DNA of 7,396 bases from Streptococcus sp. Lineage in GTDB: Bacteria > Bacillota > Bacilli > Lactobacillales > Aerococcaceae. Below the pieces are notes generated by a model. The model saw nothing but the letters and a program-made list of their open reading frames with translations. It was not told the DNA's origin and did no database searches. The stretch lies in contig JABZYY010000056.1 in NCBI GenBank assembly GCA_015264885.1, positions 1-7,396 on the forward strand. Reading direction: 5' to 3'. The position numbers and the translations under genes were made by a program. Positions 1 to 5,640 of this stretch are shown in pieces (positions within the stretch are counted from its first letter, which is position 1; every line of letters starts with the position of its first letter).

Positions 1-1043
1 GAGCTTTACTAGCGAGTGTTCCATTCTTTGGTGGGGTAGCAACGTTACTCGAACCAGCTGATGGAATCTTTTTATCGGTAGTAGGACAAGACTTTAAGGC
101 GTATTTACAAAAAGCCATTCTTCGAAGTTGGATGCTTCCGATACTTGTGATGCTGGCATCAACAGGAATCATTTTTCCAATTGTGGCACAAGCCTTTGGA
201 ACGAATTTAAGTATGTTCGTTAAATTATTCCTATTACAAGTGTTCTTTAAAGACTTGTTATTCCGTTGTACGAAATACGCTTACCGTGGAGTACTGCATT
301 TTACATGGATGGAAAAACTCGGTATTTATATGATTGCAGTAGCAAACTTCTTTGGAATGTTTTTATGGATTTCTGAAGGTTGGTCAATTGTATTATTAGT
401 TATTCCAGTACTTCTAAGTATCTTTGTCGAACAATATTATGGGAAAGCTGCGTTCGTATACCAATTTGATAAAATGATTGAAATGGAATTAGAAAGACAA
501 CAACGTATTTATCGTTTATTTGCCTTATTTGTCGATGTACCAATGTTGCATAAGCCTCACGCACATCGTCGAACTTATCTCGATGGCGTATTGAAGATGC
601 TTGTTGGAAATCAACCTAGTGGGCATCGCTATTTAGTAAGTCGTACGGTCATTCGAACAAGTCAATATATGAGTTTATTATTGCAACTGGCAGTCGTGAG
701 CTTTGTAGTGGCGTTATTCTCACAGCCGTATTATTGGAACTTTATCGTAAACGCGTTACTTATGATGCTTTTAGGATTCCAACTTGTAGGAGTGATTCAA
801 AGCGCGAATACGCAAAATAGTCATTTTGCCTCTCTTGTAGATAGCAACACACGTCTTCAAGATGATTTATCTGTTCTTATGTTAACAATGGTGGTATCTG
901 GGATTGTGATCGGTATTTCTTCTGCAATTGGCATGCGTGAATTAATTGGTTTAGTAGGAAGTGTTTTCTATCCGATTTTTGGAGTATTCTTTACGCAATT
1001 TTATTTACGTTTTCGATTTATTAAGAAGAGAAGAAAAATTTAA
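1..1043 (+). CDS. ecsB: EcsB, membrane subunit of the Ecs ABC transporter (5'-truncated by the window edge)
   Basis: The frame is open from the first complete codon at position 3 to the TAA at 1041-1043, giving 346 visible residues; the family is about 400 residues, so only the N-terminal part is missing. The Met at 132 is internal: upstream codons in frame read as typical EcsB sequence (LLEPADGIFL just before it), so it should not be taken as the start. The protein is strongly hydrophobic, with about six or seven likely membrane segments separated by basic loops (for example around HKPHAHRR), and it ends in a cationic tail RFRFIKKRRKI. EcsB is the permease partner of the ATPase EcsA. In Bacillus and other Firmicutes, Ecs loss affects secretion, competence and regulated intramembrane proteolysis by RasP; the exact substrate is not settled. 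ecsA would be expected just upstream, outside the window. The family assignment is from recalled similarity plus gene order. Confidence 0.85.
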   Translation, partial: ALLASVPFFGGVATLLEPADGIFLSVVGQDFKAYLQKAILRSWMLPILVMLASTGIIFPIVAQAFGTNLSMFVKLFLLQVFFKDLLFRCTKYAYRGVLHFTWMEKLGIYMIAVANFFGMFLWISEGWSIVLLVIPVLLSIFVEQYYGKAAFVYQFDKMIEMELERQQRIYRLFALFVDVPMLHKPHAHRRTYLDGVLKMLVGNQPSGHRYLVSRTVIRTSQYMSLLLQLAVVSFVVALFSQPYYWNFIVNALLMMLLGFQLVGVIQSANTQNSHFASLVDSNTRLQDDLSVLMLTMVVSGIVIGISSAIGMRELIGLVGSVFYPIFGVFFTQFYLRFRFIKKRRKI

Positions 1044-1073
1044 GTTTGTAGGCTAAAAGTAGCGCACAAACTT
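1042..1073. other. Imperfect inverted repeat between ecsB and ytmP; weak terminator or operator candidate
   Basis: AAGTTTGT (1042-1049) pairs with ACAAACTT (1066-1073). After a two-by-two internal mismatch there are four further pairs (1052-1055 with 1060-1063) around a four-base loop. The repeat overlaps the ecsB stop codon. No T-run follows on the + strand, so it is not a standard intrinsic terminator for ecsB. On the minus strand it would be followed by a T-rich stretch, but no minus-strand gene is seen to use it. Its right arm touches the -35 box of the next promoter, so a protein-binding role is possible but unproven. Confidence 0.4.
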
Positions 1074-1100
1074 GACTCAAATGCTATAAAAACATAAAAT
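1072..1100 (+). promoter_or_regulatory. Sigma-A-type promoter for the ytmP-trmB unit
   Basis: TTGACT at 1072-1077 (five of six bases match TTGACA) is followed after exactly 17 bases by TAAAAT at 1095-1100 (five of six match TATAAT), with an A/T-rich spacer. Transcription would start near 1107, giving a leader of about 45 bases before the ytmP start. This is the best promoter match in the window and implies that ytmP, trmB and the small membrane protein are transcribed apart from ecsB. Confidence 0.7.
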
Positions 1101-1152
1101 AAAAGAATAGATTTATTGAAGGAAACAGAATTTGTCGTTAGGGATGGAATAG

Positions 1153-1956
1153 ATGGAATATAACATGGACTCAGGATGGGATCTCCATCCAATTGGTGGG
1201 GACACCGGTCAAGCGTACATGGGAGTAAAAGACCATGAACGTGTATTTCTAAAGAGAAATGCTTCACCGTTTTTAGCGGTGCTATCGGGTGAAGGTATCA
1301 CTCCTAAGTTAATATGGACCAAACGTGCGGGTAATGGTGATGTCATTACAGCTCAAGAATGGTTGTCTGGAAGATCCCTCACTAAGGAAGAAATGGGGTC
1401 CGTCGAAGTCATTGAGCTGTTAAAACAGATTCACCAATCCCCAAATCTTTTACAAATGTTACAACAAATTCAAGGTGAAGAGTATAGCACTCAAAAATTC
1501 ATCGATGAATATTTAAATAATTTACAGTCAGGATTACAAACTCATCGTTTCTTAAACGAAGTATTAAATTACTTAATTGAAACCATTCCGCTTGTTAGCG
1601 AAGTTGGAAAAACGGTTTGTCACGGGGATCTTGATCGTCGTAACTTTATGTTAGCTGAAGACGAGAAACTTTACCTAGTTGACTGGGAAATGGTTCGTCT
1701 TGCCGATCCGGTTTCTGATTTGACGATGATTTTGACGCAGTACATTCCGGTTCATCAATGGGGTGAATGGTTAGATATGTATGGCTTACAACTGTCTACA
1801 AATATTTATCAACGAATTGAATGGTATGCTCTAATGAATTGCTTGAATTATATTAAGAAAACGCACTTCGAGGGACGTTACCTTGAAATGAACGAGAAAA
1901 TTCTTTTGGTGAAATCGATTTATAATAATCGTATTGGAAAACCCACAGAAGAATAG
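1153..1956 (+). CDS. ytmP: YtmP-type phosphotransferase (choline kinase / aminoglycoside phosphotransferase fold)
   Basis: A 267-residue cytosolic protein of the APH/choline-kinase superfamily. The catalytic loop HGDLDRRN is at residues 157-164 (Asp159 as likely catalytic base, Asn164 as likely metal ligand). The metal-binding Asp of the DFG-like segment is D177 in LVDWE, followed by ADPVSDL, as in Bacillus YtmP. The N-terminal half (FLKRNASPFLA, then ITPKLIWTKR) fits the ATP-binding lobe. The natural substrate of YtmP is not known; a sugar, amino-alcohol or thiamine-like substrate cannot be chosen from the sequence, and antibiotic resistance should not be inferred. The start at 1153 is chosen because an in-frame TAG lies directly upstream (1150-1152) and AGGG at 1140-1143 serves as a modest ribosome site; Met5 (1165) is an alternative. 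trmB follows 14 bases after the stop, a pairing common in Firmicutes. Confidence 0.85.
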   Translation: MEYNMDSGWDLHPIGGDTGQAYMGVKDHERVFLKRNASPFLAVLSGEGITPKLIWTKRAGNGDVITAQEWLSGRSLTKEEMGSVEVIELLKQIHQSPNLLQMLQQIQGEEYSTQKFIDEYLNNLQSGLQTHRFLNEVLNYLIETIPLVSEVGKTVCHGDLDRRNFMLAEDEKLYLVDWEMVRLADPVSDLTMILTQYIPVHQWGEWLDMYGLQLSTNIYQRIEWYALMNCLNYIKKTHFEGRYLEMNEKILLVKSIYNNRIGKPTEE

Positions 1957-1958
1957 AC

Positions 1959-1963
1959 AGGAG
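1959..1963 (+). promoter_or_regulatory. Ribosome binding site that supports the TTG start of trmB
   Basis: AGGAG lies seven bases upstream of a TTG codon at 1971 and just after the ytmP stop codon (1954-1956). The spacing is ideal, and no ATG in the frame sits near it: the next Met is residue 19, within the conserved N-terminal region. Confidence 0.75.
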
Positions 1964-1970
1964 TTAGACT

Positions 1971-2639
1971 TTGAGATTAAGAAATAAACCTTGGGCAAAA
2001 GATGCTTTAGCCTCTCACCCAGAAATGGTCATCCAAGATCCAGCACAATGGAAGGGAAGATGGCATGAGCGTTTTGGCAATAACAATCCAATCCATATCG
2101 AGATTGGTTCTGGGAAAGGCCAATTCGTGAGCGGTATGGCTCGACAAAACCCAAACATTAACTATATTGGAATTGAAATTCAAGAAAGTGTCCTAGTGGT
2201 CGCACTTGAAAAAGCTCTTGCAGCAGATGTTCCAAACTTACAATTATTACATGTGAACGGTGGACAAGTAACGGATTACTTCGAAGATGGTGAAGTAGAC
2301 CAAATTTACTTAAACTTCTCAGATCCATGGCCAAAGAAACGTCATGCAAAACGTCGCTTGACTCATGAGAGTTTCTTAGTCGGATATGAAAAAGTTTTAC
2401 CACCATTTGGAGAATTACACTTCAAGACAGATAACCGAGGATTGTTTGAATACAGCCTTGCTTCATTCTCGCAATTTGGACTTGTGTTAAAACAAGTTTG
2501 GTTAGATTTACATCAAGTGGAATTCCCAGGAAATGTGATGACAGAATATGAAGAGAAATTTTCAGCAAAAGGTCATCCAATTTATCGTGTGGAAGTGATT
2601 TTCCCACAGGATAGAAAAGCTTTTAAACAACCTGAATAA
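1971..2639 (+). CDS. trmB: TrmB, tRNA (guanine-N7-)-methyltransferase
   Basis: A class I, SAM-dependent enzyme of 222 residues (Bacillus TrmB is about 213) that methylates N7 of G46 in the variable loop of many tRNAs. Visible features in order: an N-terminal basic strand MRLRNKPWA typical of Gram-positive TrmB; the SAM-binding glycine loop [12 protein letters not shown] at 41-52; the acidic strand end [10 protein letters not shown] at 65-74; the family signature [17 protein letters not shown] at 115-131, which forms the catalytic and guanosine-binding region; HFKTDN at 150-155; and TEYEEKF at 191-197 near the C terminus, conserved in tRNA binding. All signature residues are intact. Translation starts at TTG (1971), preceded by AGGAG. 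The gene is 14 bases downstream of ytmP and 22 bases upstream of the small membrane protein gene, so all three probably share the promoter at 1072. Confidence 0.96.
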   Translation: MRLRNKPWAKDALASHPEMVIQDPAQWKGRWHERFGNNNPIHIEIGSGKGQFVSGMARQNPNINYIGIEIQESVLVVALEKALAADVPNLQLLHVNGGQVTDYFEDGEVDQIYLNFSDPWPKKRHAKRRLTHESFLVGYEKVLPPFGELHFKTDNRGLFEYSLASFSQFGLVLKQVWLDLHQVEFPGNVMTEYEEKFSAKGHPIYRVEVIFPQDRKAFKQPE

Positions 2640-2661
2640 CAAATAAAGGAGCCTGATTCAT

Positions 2662-2988
2662 ATGGAATCAAAAAATAGTTTCAAAGGTGCAAGTTTCCTT
2701 CTAGCAGCAGGTGCTGTTATTGGAGCATGGGTCACTTCAAAATGGTTTGAACGCAAAAACGTCAATGGAGATGTTATTGTTCAAAATGTACGTAAATTAT
2801 TTCAAGTAGTAGGTACTATCGAAGGCTCTTGGATTGAGATGGAACCTGTATTCGTGGATAGCCCAGAATTTTATGGGGAAGTTTATTATGGCGGGGTTAC
2901 TCGTAAAGAAGATAATGAACTAGTCCAATACGAATTTTATGCAGATGCAAAAACAGGAGCCGTTATTGATTTATACAAAATTGGATAA
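2662..2988 (+). CDS. Small single-pass membrane protein with PepSY-like C-terminal region, function unknown
   Basis: A 108-residue protein. Residues 1-9 are polar with a lysine, residues 10-25 form one hydrophobic segment rich in Ala and Gly (SFLLAAGAVIGAWVTS), and the rest is a soluble domain. The segment has no lipobox cysteine and no clear signal-peptidase site, so it is more likely an anchor than a cleaved signal. The last 35 residues (YGGVTRKEDNELVQYEF, then ADAKTGAVIDLYKI) resemble the beta-hairpin of PepSY or YpeB-type inhibitory domains, where a tyrosine-rich strand is followed by DAKTGxVI. PepSY domains often restrain peptidases or sensors outside the membrane; whether this one does is inference. 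AAAGGAG (2645-2651) lies ten bases from the ATG. It is the last gene before a terminator, ahead of pepA. Similar small proteins are found here in related lactic bacteria as uncharacterised entries, as far as I recall. Confidence 0.8.
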   Translation: MESKNSFKGASFLLAAGAVIGAWVTSKWFERKNVNGDVIVQNVRKLFQVVGTIEGSWIEMEPVFVDSPEFYGEVYYGGVTRKEDNELVQYEFYADAKTGAVIDLYKIG

Positions 2989-2994
2989 TCAAAG

Positions 2995-3018
2995 AAAGCT
3001 GGAGTTCCTCCAGCTTTT
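2995..3018 (+). terminator. Intrinsic terminator ending the ytmP-trmB-small protein unit
   Basis: AAAGCTGGAG (2995-3004) pairs perfectly with CTCCAGCTTT (3008-3017) around a three-base TTC loop, giving a ten-pair stem. It lies six bases after the stop codon of the small membrane protein. The T-run is short (four T, mostly inside the stem) and is followed by GGCGCG, so some read-through into pepA is possible. Confidence 0.75.
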
Positions 3019-3044
3019 GGCGCGTTTATAAGATGTTTTATAGA
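3017..3044 (+). promoter_or_regulatory. Possible weak promoter for the pepA-ytpR-murC unit
   Basis: TTGGCG (3017-3022) and TATAGA (3039-3044) are separated by 16 bases and follow directly on the terminator stem. A start near 3050 would place the upstream ATG at 3033 outside the transcript and leave a leader of only about 16 bases with the ribosome site. The match is modest, so this is a proposal rather than a firm call. Confidence 0.3.
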
Positions 3045-3054
3045 AGTAGGAAAG

Positions 3055-3061
3055 AAGAGGA
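3055..3061 (+). promoter_or_regulatory. Ribosome binding site that decides the pepA start
   Basis: AAGAGGA at 3055-3061 sits about five bases before the ATG at 3066. The alternative in-frame ATG at 3033 has no purine-rich site at a fitting distance: the bases before it are the T-rich terminator tail and GCGTTTATAAG. Confidence 0.7.
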
Positions 3062-3065
3062 TACA

Positions 3066-4151
3066 ATGGAAGCCAAAACAGAACAATTAATCAAAACGTT
3101 AACACAAATGAAAGGGACGAGTGGGCATGAAGGTCGTATTCGCGACTTTATGAGAAGCGAACTAACACCTTTAGTAGACCGCATTGAACAAGATGGTCTT
3201 GGCGGTATTTTTGGGGTTCGTGATAGCAAACAAGAAGATGCACCACGCATTATGATTGCGGCACACATGGACGAAGTTGGTTTCATGGTCACAAATATCA
3301 CTCCAAACGGAATGTTCAAAGTAAGTCCTTTAGGTGGATGGAACCCATATGTAGTTTCAGCACAACGTTTTACTTTATTAACTCGTAATGGAGATTATCC
3401 AATTATTTCTTCTTCAATCCCACCACATCTCATACGCGCAGCTGGTGGTCAACAATCTGCTGTGAAAGTAACCGATATTTTATTCGATGCTGGATTCACT
3501 TCACGTGAAGAGGCACTTGAATATGGATGCCGTCCAGGAGATACAATTGTTCCAGATGTAGAAACCATTTGGACTGCCAATAAGAAACGTATGATTTCTA
3601 AATCTTGGGATAACCGTTATGGATGTACAGTCGTTCTTGAAGCGTTAAAAGCTGTTAAAGATGAAACTTTACCAAACACATTAATCGCTGGAGCCAACGT
3701 GCAAGAGGAAGTCGGATTACGTGGAACAGGTCCAAGTGTGACGAAGTTCAATCCTGATTTATTCTTCGCTGTAGACTGCTCAGCAGCAGATGATATTAAT
3801 GGTTCGAAAGAAACGTTTGGACACTTAGACCAAGGATTCTTATTACGTATTTTAGACCCAGGTATGGTGACTCTTCCTCGTATGAAAGAATTCTTAGAAG
3901 ATACTGCATTAACACATAACATTCCGTTCCAATACTTTGTTTCTCAAGGTGGAACAGATGCTGGTAAAGCACATTTAATGAATCAAGGAGTTCCTAGTGC
4001 AGTGATTGGGGTATGTGCTCGTTATATTCATACACACCAAACAATGTTCTCAATTAAAGACTACGAAGCAGCACGCGAAATGGTTATCCAAACAATCCGT
4101 GCGTTAGACCGTAGCACAGTGAACACTATTTTAGACGGAAGAACAAATTAA
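3066..4151 (+). CDS. pepA: PepA, M42-family glutamyl aminopeptidase
   Basis: A cytosolic metallo-aminopeptidase that removes N-terminal Glu or Asp from peptides in the lactococcal member; such enzymes form dodecameric tetrahedral shells. Numbered from the start at 3066 (361 residues, close to the usual 355-360), the dimetal site is complete: His67 with the neighbouring catalytic-support Asp69 in AHMDEVGF, bridging Asp182 in SWDNRYGC, catalytic Glu214 with ligand Glu215 in QEEVGLRG, Asp237 in AVDCSAAD, and His322 in RYIHTHQ. TDAGKAHL, part of the substrate pocket, is also present. A longer reading from 3033 would add MFYRSRKEEDT, which lacks a fitting ribosome site and family support, so the shorter start is preferred. 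Exact specificity (Glu/Asp versus broader) cannot be told from sequence; Bacillus YtoP is a related enzyme with less defined preference. ytpR follows 19 bases later and is probably co-transcribed. Confidence 0.92.
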   Translation: MEAKTEQLIKTLTQMKGTSGHEGRIRDFMRSELTPLVDRIEQDGLGGIFGVRDSKQEDAPRIMIAAHMDEVGFMVTNITPNGMFKVSPLGGWNPYVVSAQRFTLLTRNGDYPIISSSIPPHLIRAAGGQQSAVKVTDILFDAGFTSREEALEYGCRPGDTIVPDVETIWTANKKRMISKSWDNRYGCTVVLEALKAVKDETLPNTLIAGANVQEEVGLRGTGPSVTKFNPDLFFAVDCSAADDINGSKETFGHLDQGFLLRILDPGMVTLPRMKEFLEDTALTHNIPFQYFVSQGGTDAGKAHLMNQGVPSAVIGVCARYIHTHQTMFSIKDYEAAREMVIQTIRALDRSTVNTILDGRTN

Positions 4152-4170
4152 GAATAAAGAGGTACAATAT

Positions 4171-4797
4171 ATGTGGTTAAGTTTTTATAACAAAAAGGGA
4201 ATCGGCGATACGTTATTATTAACAAGCGGAACTGCAAATCGTTACGACGTTGACTATGAGAAAAAAGGGAATGTGACTCAAGTCTTTGTTCGTGAGTCAA
4301 AAGAAGTTCTAGGATATAATATTGAAAAGATTTCTGAAGTGATTTCATTTGAAGAAGATGGACAACAAATCTTAACTCCCGAGCAACAAGAAGTTGTGAA
4401 AGGGTTAATTGAAAAAGCTGGATTTGATGTTTCTTCTTTAGATTTAACACCAGAAGATGCACTTGTAGTTGGTTACGTTGAAAGTTGCGTGGATCATGAA
4501 GATTCAGACCACTTACATGTGACAATGACACGAGTAAGTGACTCTGAAGTGTTACAAATCGTCTGCGGAGCGCCAAACGTAAAAGCAGGACAAAAAGTGG
4601 TCGTTGCAAAACCTGGTACCGTAATGCCAAGTGGCGCTATTATTTGGGCAGGTGAATTACGCGGTGTTGCAAGTTATGGAATGCTTTGCTCAGCACGTGA
4701 ATTAGGATTAGAAAATGCACCAGCGAAAAAAGGAATCTTAGTATTAGATGATGCGACTCCTGTTGGAACGCCATTTAAATCATTAAACTTACAATAA
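4171..4797 (+). CDS. ytpR: YtpR, DUF4479 plus tRNA-binding (EMAP/Trbp111-type) domain protein
   Basis: A 208-residue protein in two parts. Residues 1-90 form the N-terminal DUF4479-type domain (starts MWLSFYNKKGIGD, with YDVDYEKKGN near 25-34). Residues 92-205 form an OB-fold tRNA-binding domain like that at the N terminus of the PheRS beta subunit, with DSDHLHV at 111-117, the hallmark VCGAPNVKAGQKVVVAKPG at 131-149, and ELRGVASYGMLCSARELGL at 162-180. Family members are thought to bind tRNA or other structured RNA; the cellular role of YtpR is not established, and it has no synthetase catalytic part. AAAGAGG (4156-4162) lies eight bases before the ATG. It follows pepA as in Bacillus, but the thioredoxin-like ytpP and ytpQ that lie between them there are absent. 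Its stop codon overlaps the ribosome site of the next gene. Confidence 0.93.
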   Translation: MWLSFYNKKGIGDTLLLTSGTANRYDVDYEKKGNVTQVFVRESKEVLGYNIEKISEVISFEEDGQQILTPEQQEVVKGLIEKAGFDVSSLDLTPEDALVVGYVESCVDHEDSDHLHVTMTRVSDSEVLQIVCGAPNVKAGQKVVVAKPGTVMPSGAIIWAGELRGVASYGMLCSARELGLENAPAKKGILVLDDATPVGTPFKSLNLQ

Positions 4798-4803
4798 AGG
4801 AGG
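4796..4803 (+). promoter_or_regulatory. Strong Shine-Dalgarno overlapping the ytpR stop codon
   Basis: AAAGGAGG is a full-length match to the 16S tail. Its first two bases are the last two of the ytpR TAA (4795-4797), so ribosomes ending ytpR cover it. The distance to the ATG at 4814 is ten bases, a little long. This arrangement suggests coupled translation of ytpR and the unknown gene. Confidence 0.65.
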
Positions 4804-4813
4804 ATAGGGAGTC

Positions 4814-5620
4814 ATGAATGAACCATTTAACGAGAAAAACGATTCATTCGCTTCTTTGCAATCAAGACGTGAAAAGTCTGCTTTTCCAAATTACTTGAAG
4901 CAAGGTCAAACTTTTGAAGATCAAGTTGTCGAAGAAATGACGCGAGTTGATGCAACGAGAAAAGATGAGACTCCACAAGAATCCTTACCTTTTGATGAGC
5001 AACCTGATGCAGCACTCTTACAACCAATTGAAAAAGAGGAGCATCAATTACCCGCGCAATTTCGTTCATTTAAGGAAAAAGCGACGGAAGGTCATCAAAA
5101 ATATAAACCGCGTGTAGATTGGACTTCTTATTTGAATACGAATCAACGAAAACCTTTTAAACCAAGTACGGTACCTTCGAGTACTAGAGGTTTAGAACAA
5201 GAGGAAACACCAAAAGTTTCTTATCGTGAATTAGAAAATGAGTTATTGCCAAATAGTACGGACTTGATTTTATTCGAAAAAGAAGAAGCTTTATTGGTGT
5301 CGGTTGATGAGCAAGAAGATACAATCGAAAAACGTTTGAAGGAGTACAATGGCACCTCTTATGAGAAACCAGTACAAAGCCAAGTTTTCGCAACAAAAGG
5401 CTATGTTCCAGCCTTTAAACGCAAACAAGAATCAGATGTTGAAGTCGTGCAAGAATCGTTGTTAGAAGGGTTGCCAGAGACAAAAGTTGAAAGACGAAAA
5501 GCGCCGGAAAAACCACTAACGGGAAAACAAAGACGCGCGATGAAAAAATCGTTATCGATGATTATGGAACAGGAGCAACATGAACGTCAGTTGCCATATG
5601 TTCATCCAAAAAAACAGTAG
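4814..5620 (+). CDS. Unrecognised 268-residue hydrophilic, probably disordered protein in the sftA position
   Basis: I do not recognise this protein as a defined family. It has no membrane segment, signal peptide or cysteine, and only one tryptophan (W103). It is rich in Glu, Lys and Gln, which points to mostly disordered sequence with a few short helices, such as one near 136-180 and a basic one near 237-255 ([19 protein letters not shown]). Short motifs stand out: [14 protein letters not shown] at 113-126 and [10 protein letters not shown] at 196-205. The first recalls, from memory, the PFxPTxVPSPIxG-like motif in the long linker ahead of the motor of Firmicute SftA/YtpS DNA translocases. 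The gene lies exactly where sftA sits in Bacillus (between ytpR and murC), yet there is no Walker A, Walker B or FtsK-gamma part, and murC begins 20 bases later. It may be a motor-less remnant of SftA or a separate protein. Two TAG stops in tandem (5618-5623) end it. Co-transcription with murC suggests a cell-envelope or division link, which is inference. Confidence 0.8.
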   Translation: MNEPFNEKNDSFASLQSRREKSAFPNYLKQGQTFEDQVVEEMTRVDATRKDETPQESLPFDEQPDAALLQPIEKEEHQLPAQFRSFKEKATEGHQKYKPRVDWTSYLNTNQRKPFKPSTVPSSTRGLEQEETPKVSYRELENELLPNSTDLILFEKEEALLVSVDEQEDTIEKRLKEYNGTSYEKPVQSQVFATKGYVPAFKRKQESDVEVVQESLLEGLPETKVERRKAPEKPLTGKQRRAMKKSLSMIMEQEQHERQLPYVHPKKQ

Positions 5621-5640
5621 TAGAAAAGCGAGGAGAAAAA

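Noticed and set aside
132..134. ATG at 132 as the start of the first gene
   Set aside because: The same frame is open to the left edge and reads as EcsB sequence, so this Met is internal and the gene is cut by the window.
1040..1267. 75-codon open frame on the minus strand covering the ecsB-ytmP gap
   Set aside because: It overlaps the promoter and the start of ytmP, gives no recognisable protein and has no ribosome site I can support.
1621..1700. Antibiotic-resistance phosphotransferase based on the HGD motif
   Set aside because: The motif is shared by the whole kinase superfamily; the neighbourhood next to trmB and the overall sequence point to the housekeeping YtmP type.
3033..3065. Upstream ATG extending pepA by 11 residues
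   Set aside because: There is no ribosome site before it, the added residues do not match the family, and a well-placed site precedes the ATG at 3066.
4163..4168. TACAAT as a -10 box in front of ytpR
   Set aside because: No -35-like sequence lies 16-18 bases upstream, and it falls between the ribosome site and the start codon.
4148..4630. 160-codon open frame on the minus strand opposite ytpR
   Set aside because: It is Leu/Arg/His-rich, as expected from the complement of a Glu/Lys/Val-coding gene, and lies fully opposite a conserved gene.
4814..5640. A frameshifted but complete sftA gene
   Set aside because: Only 20 bases separate the stop from murC, so no motor domain can be hidden in another frame.
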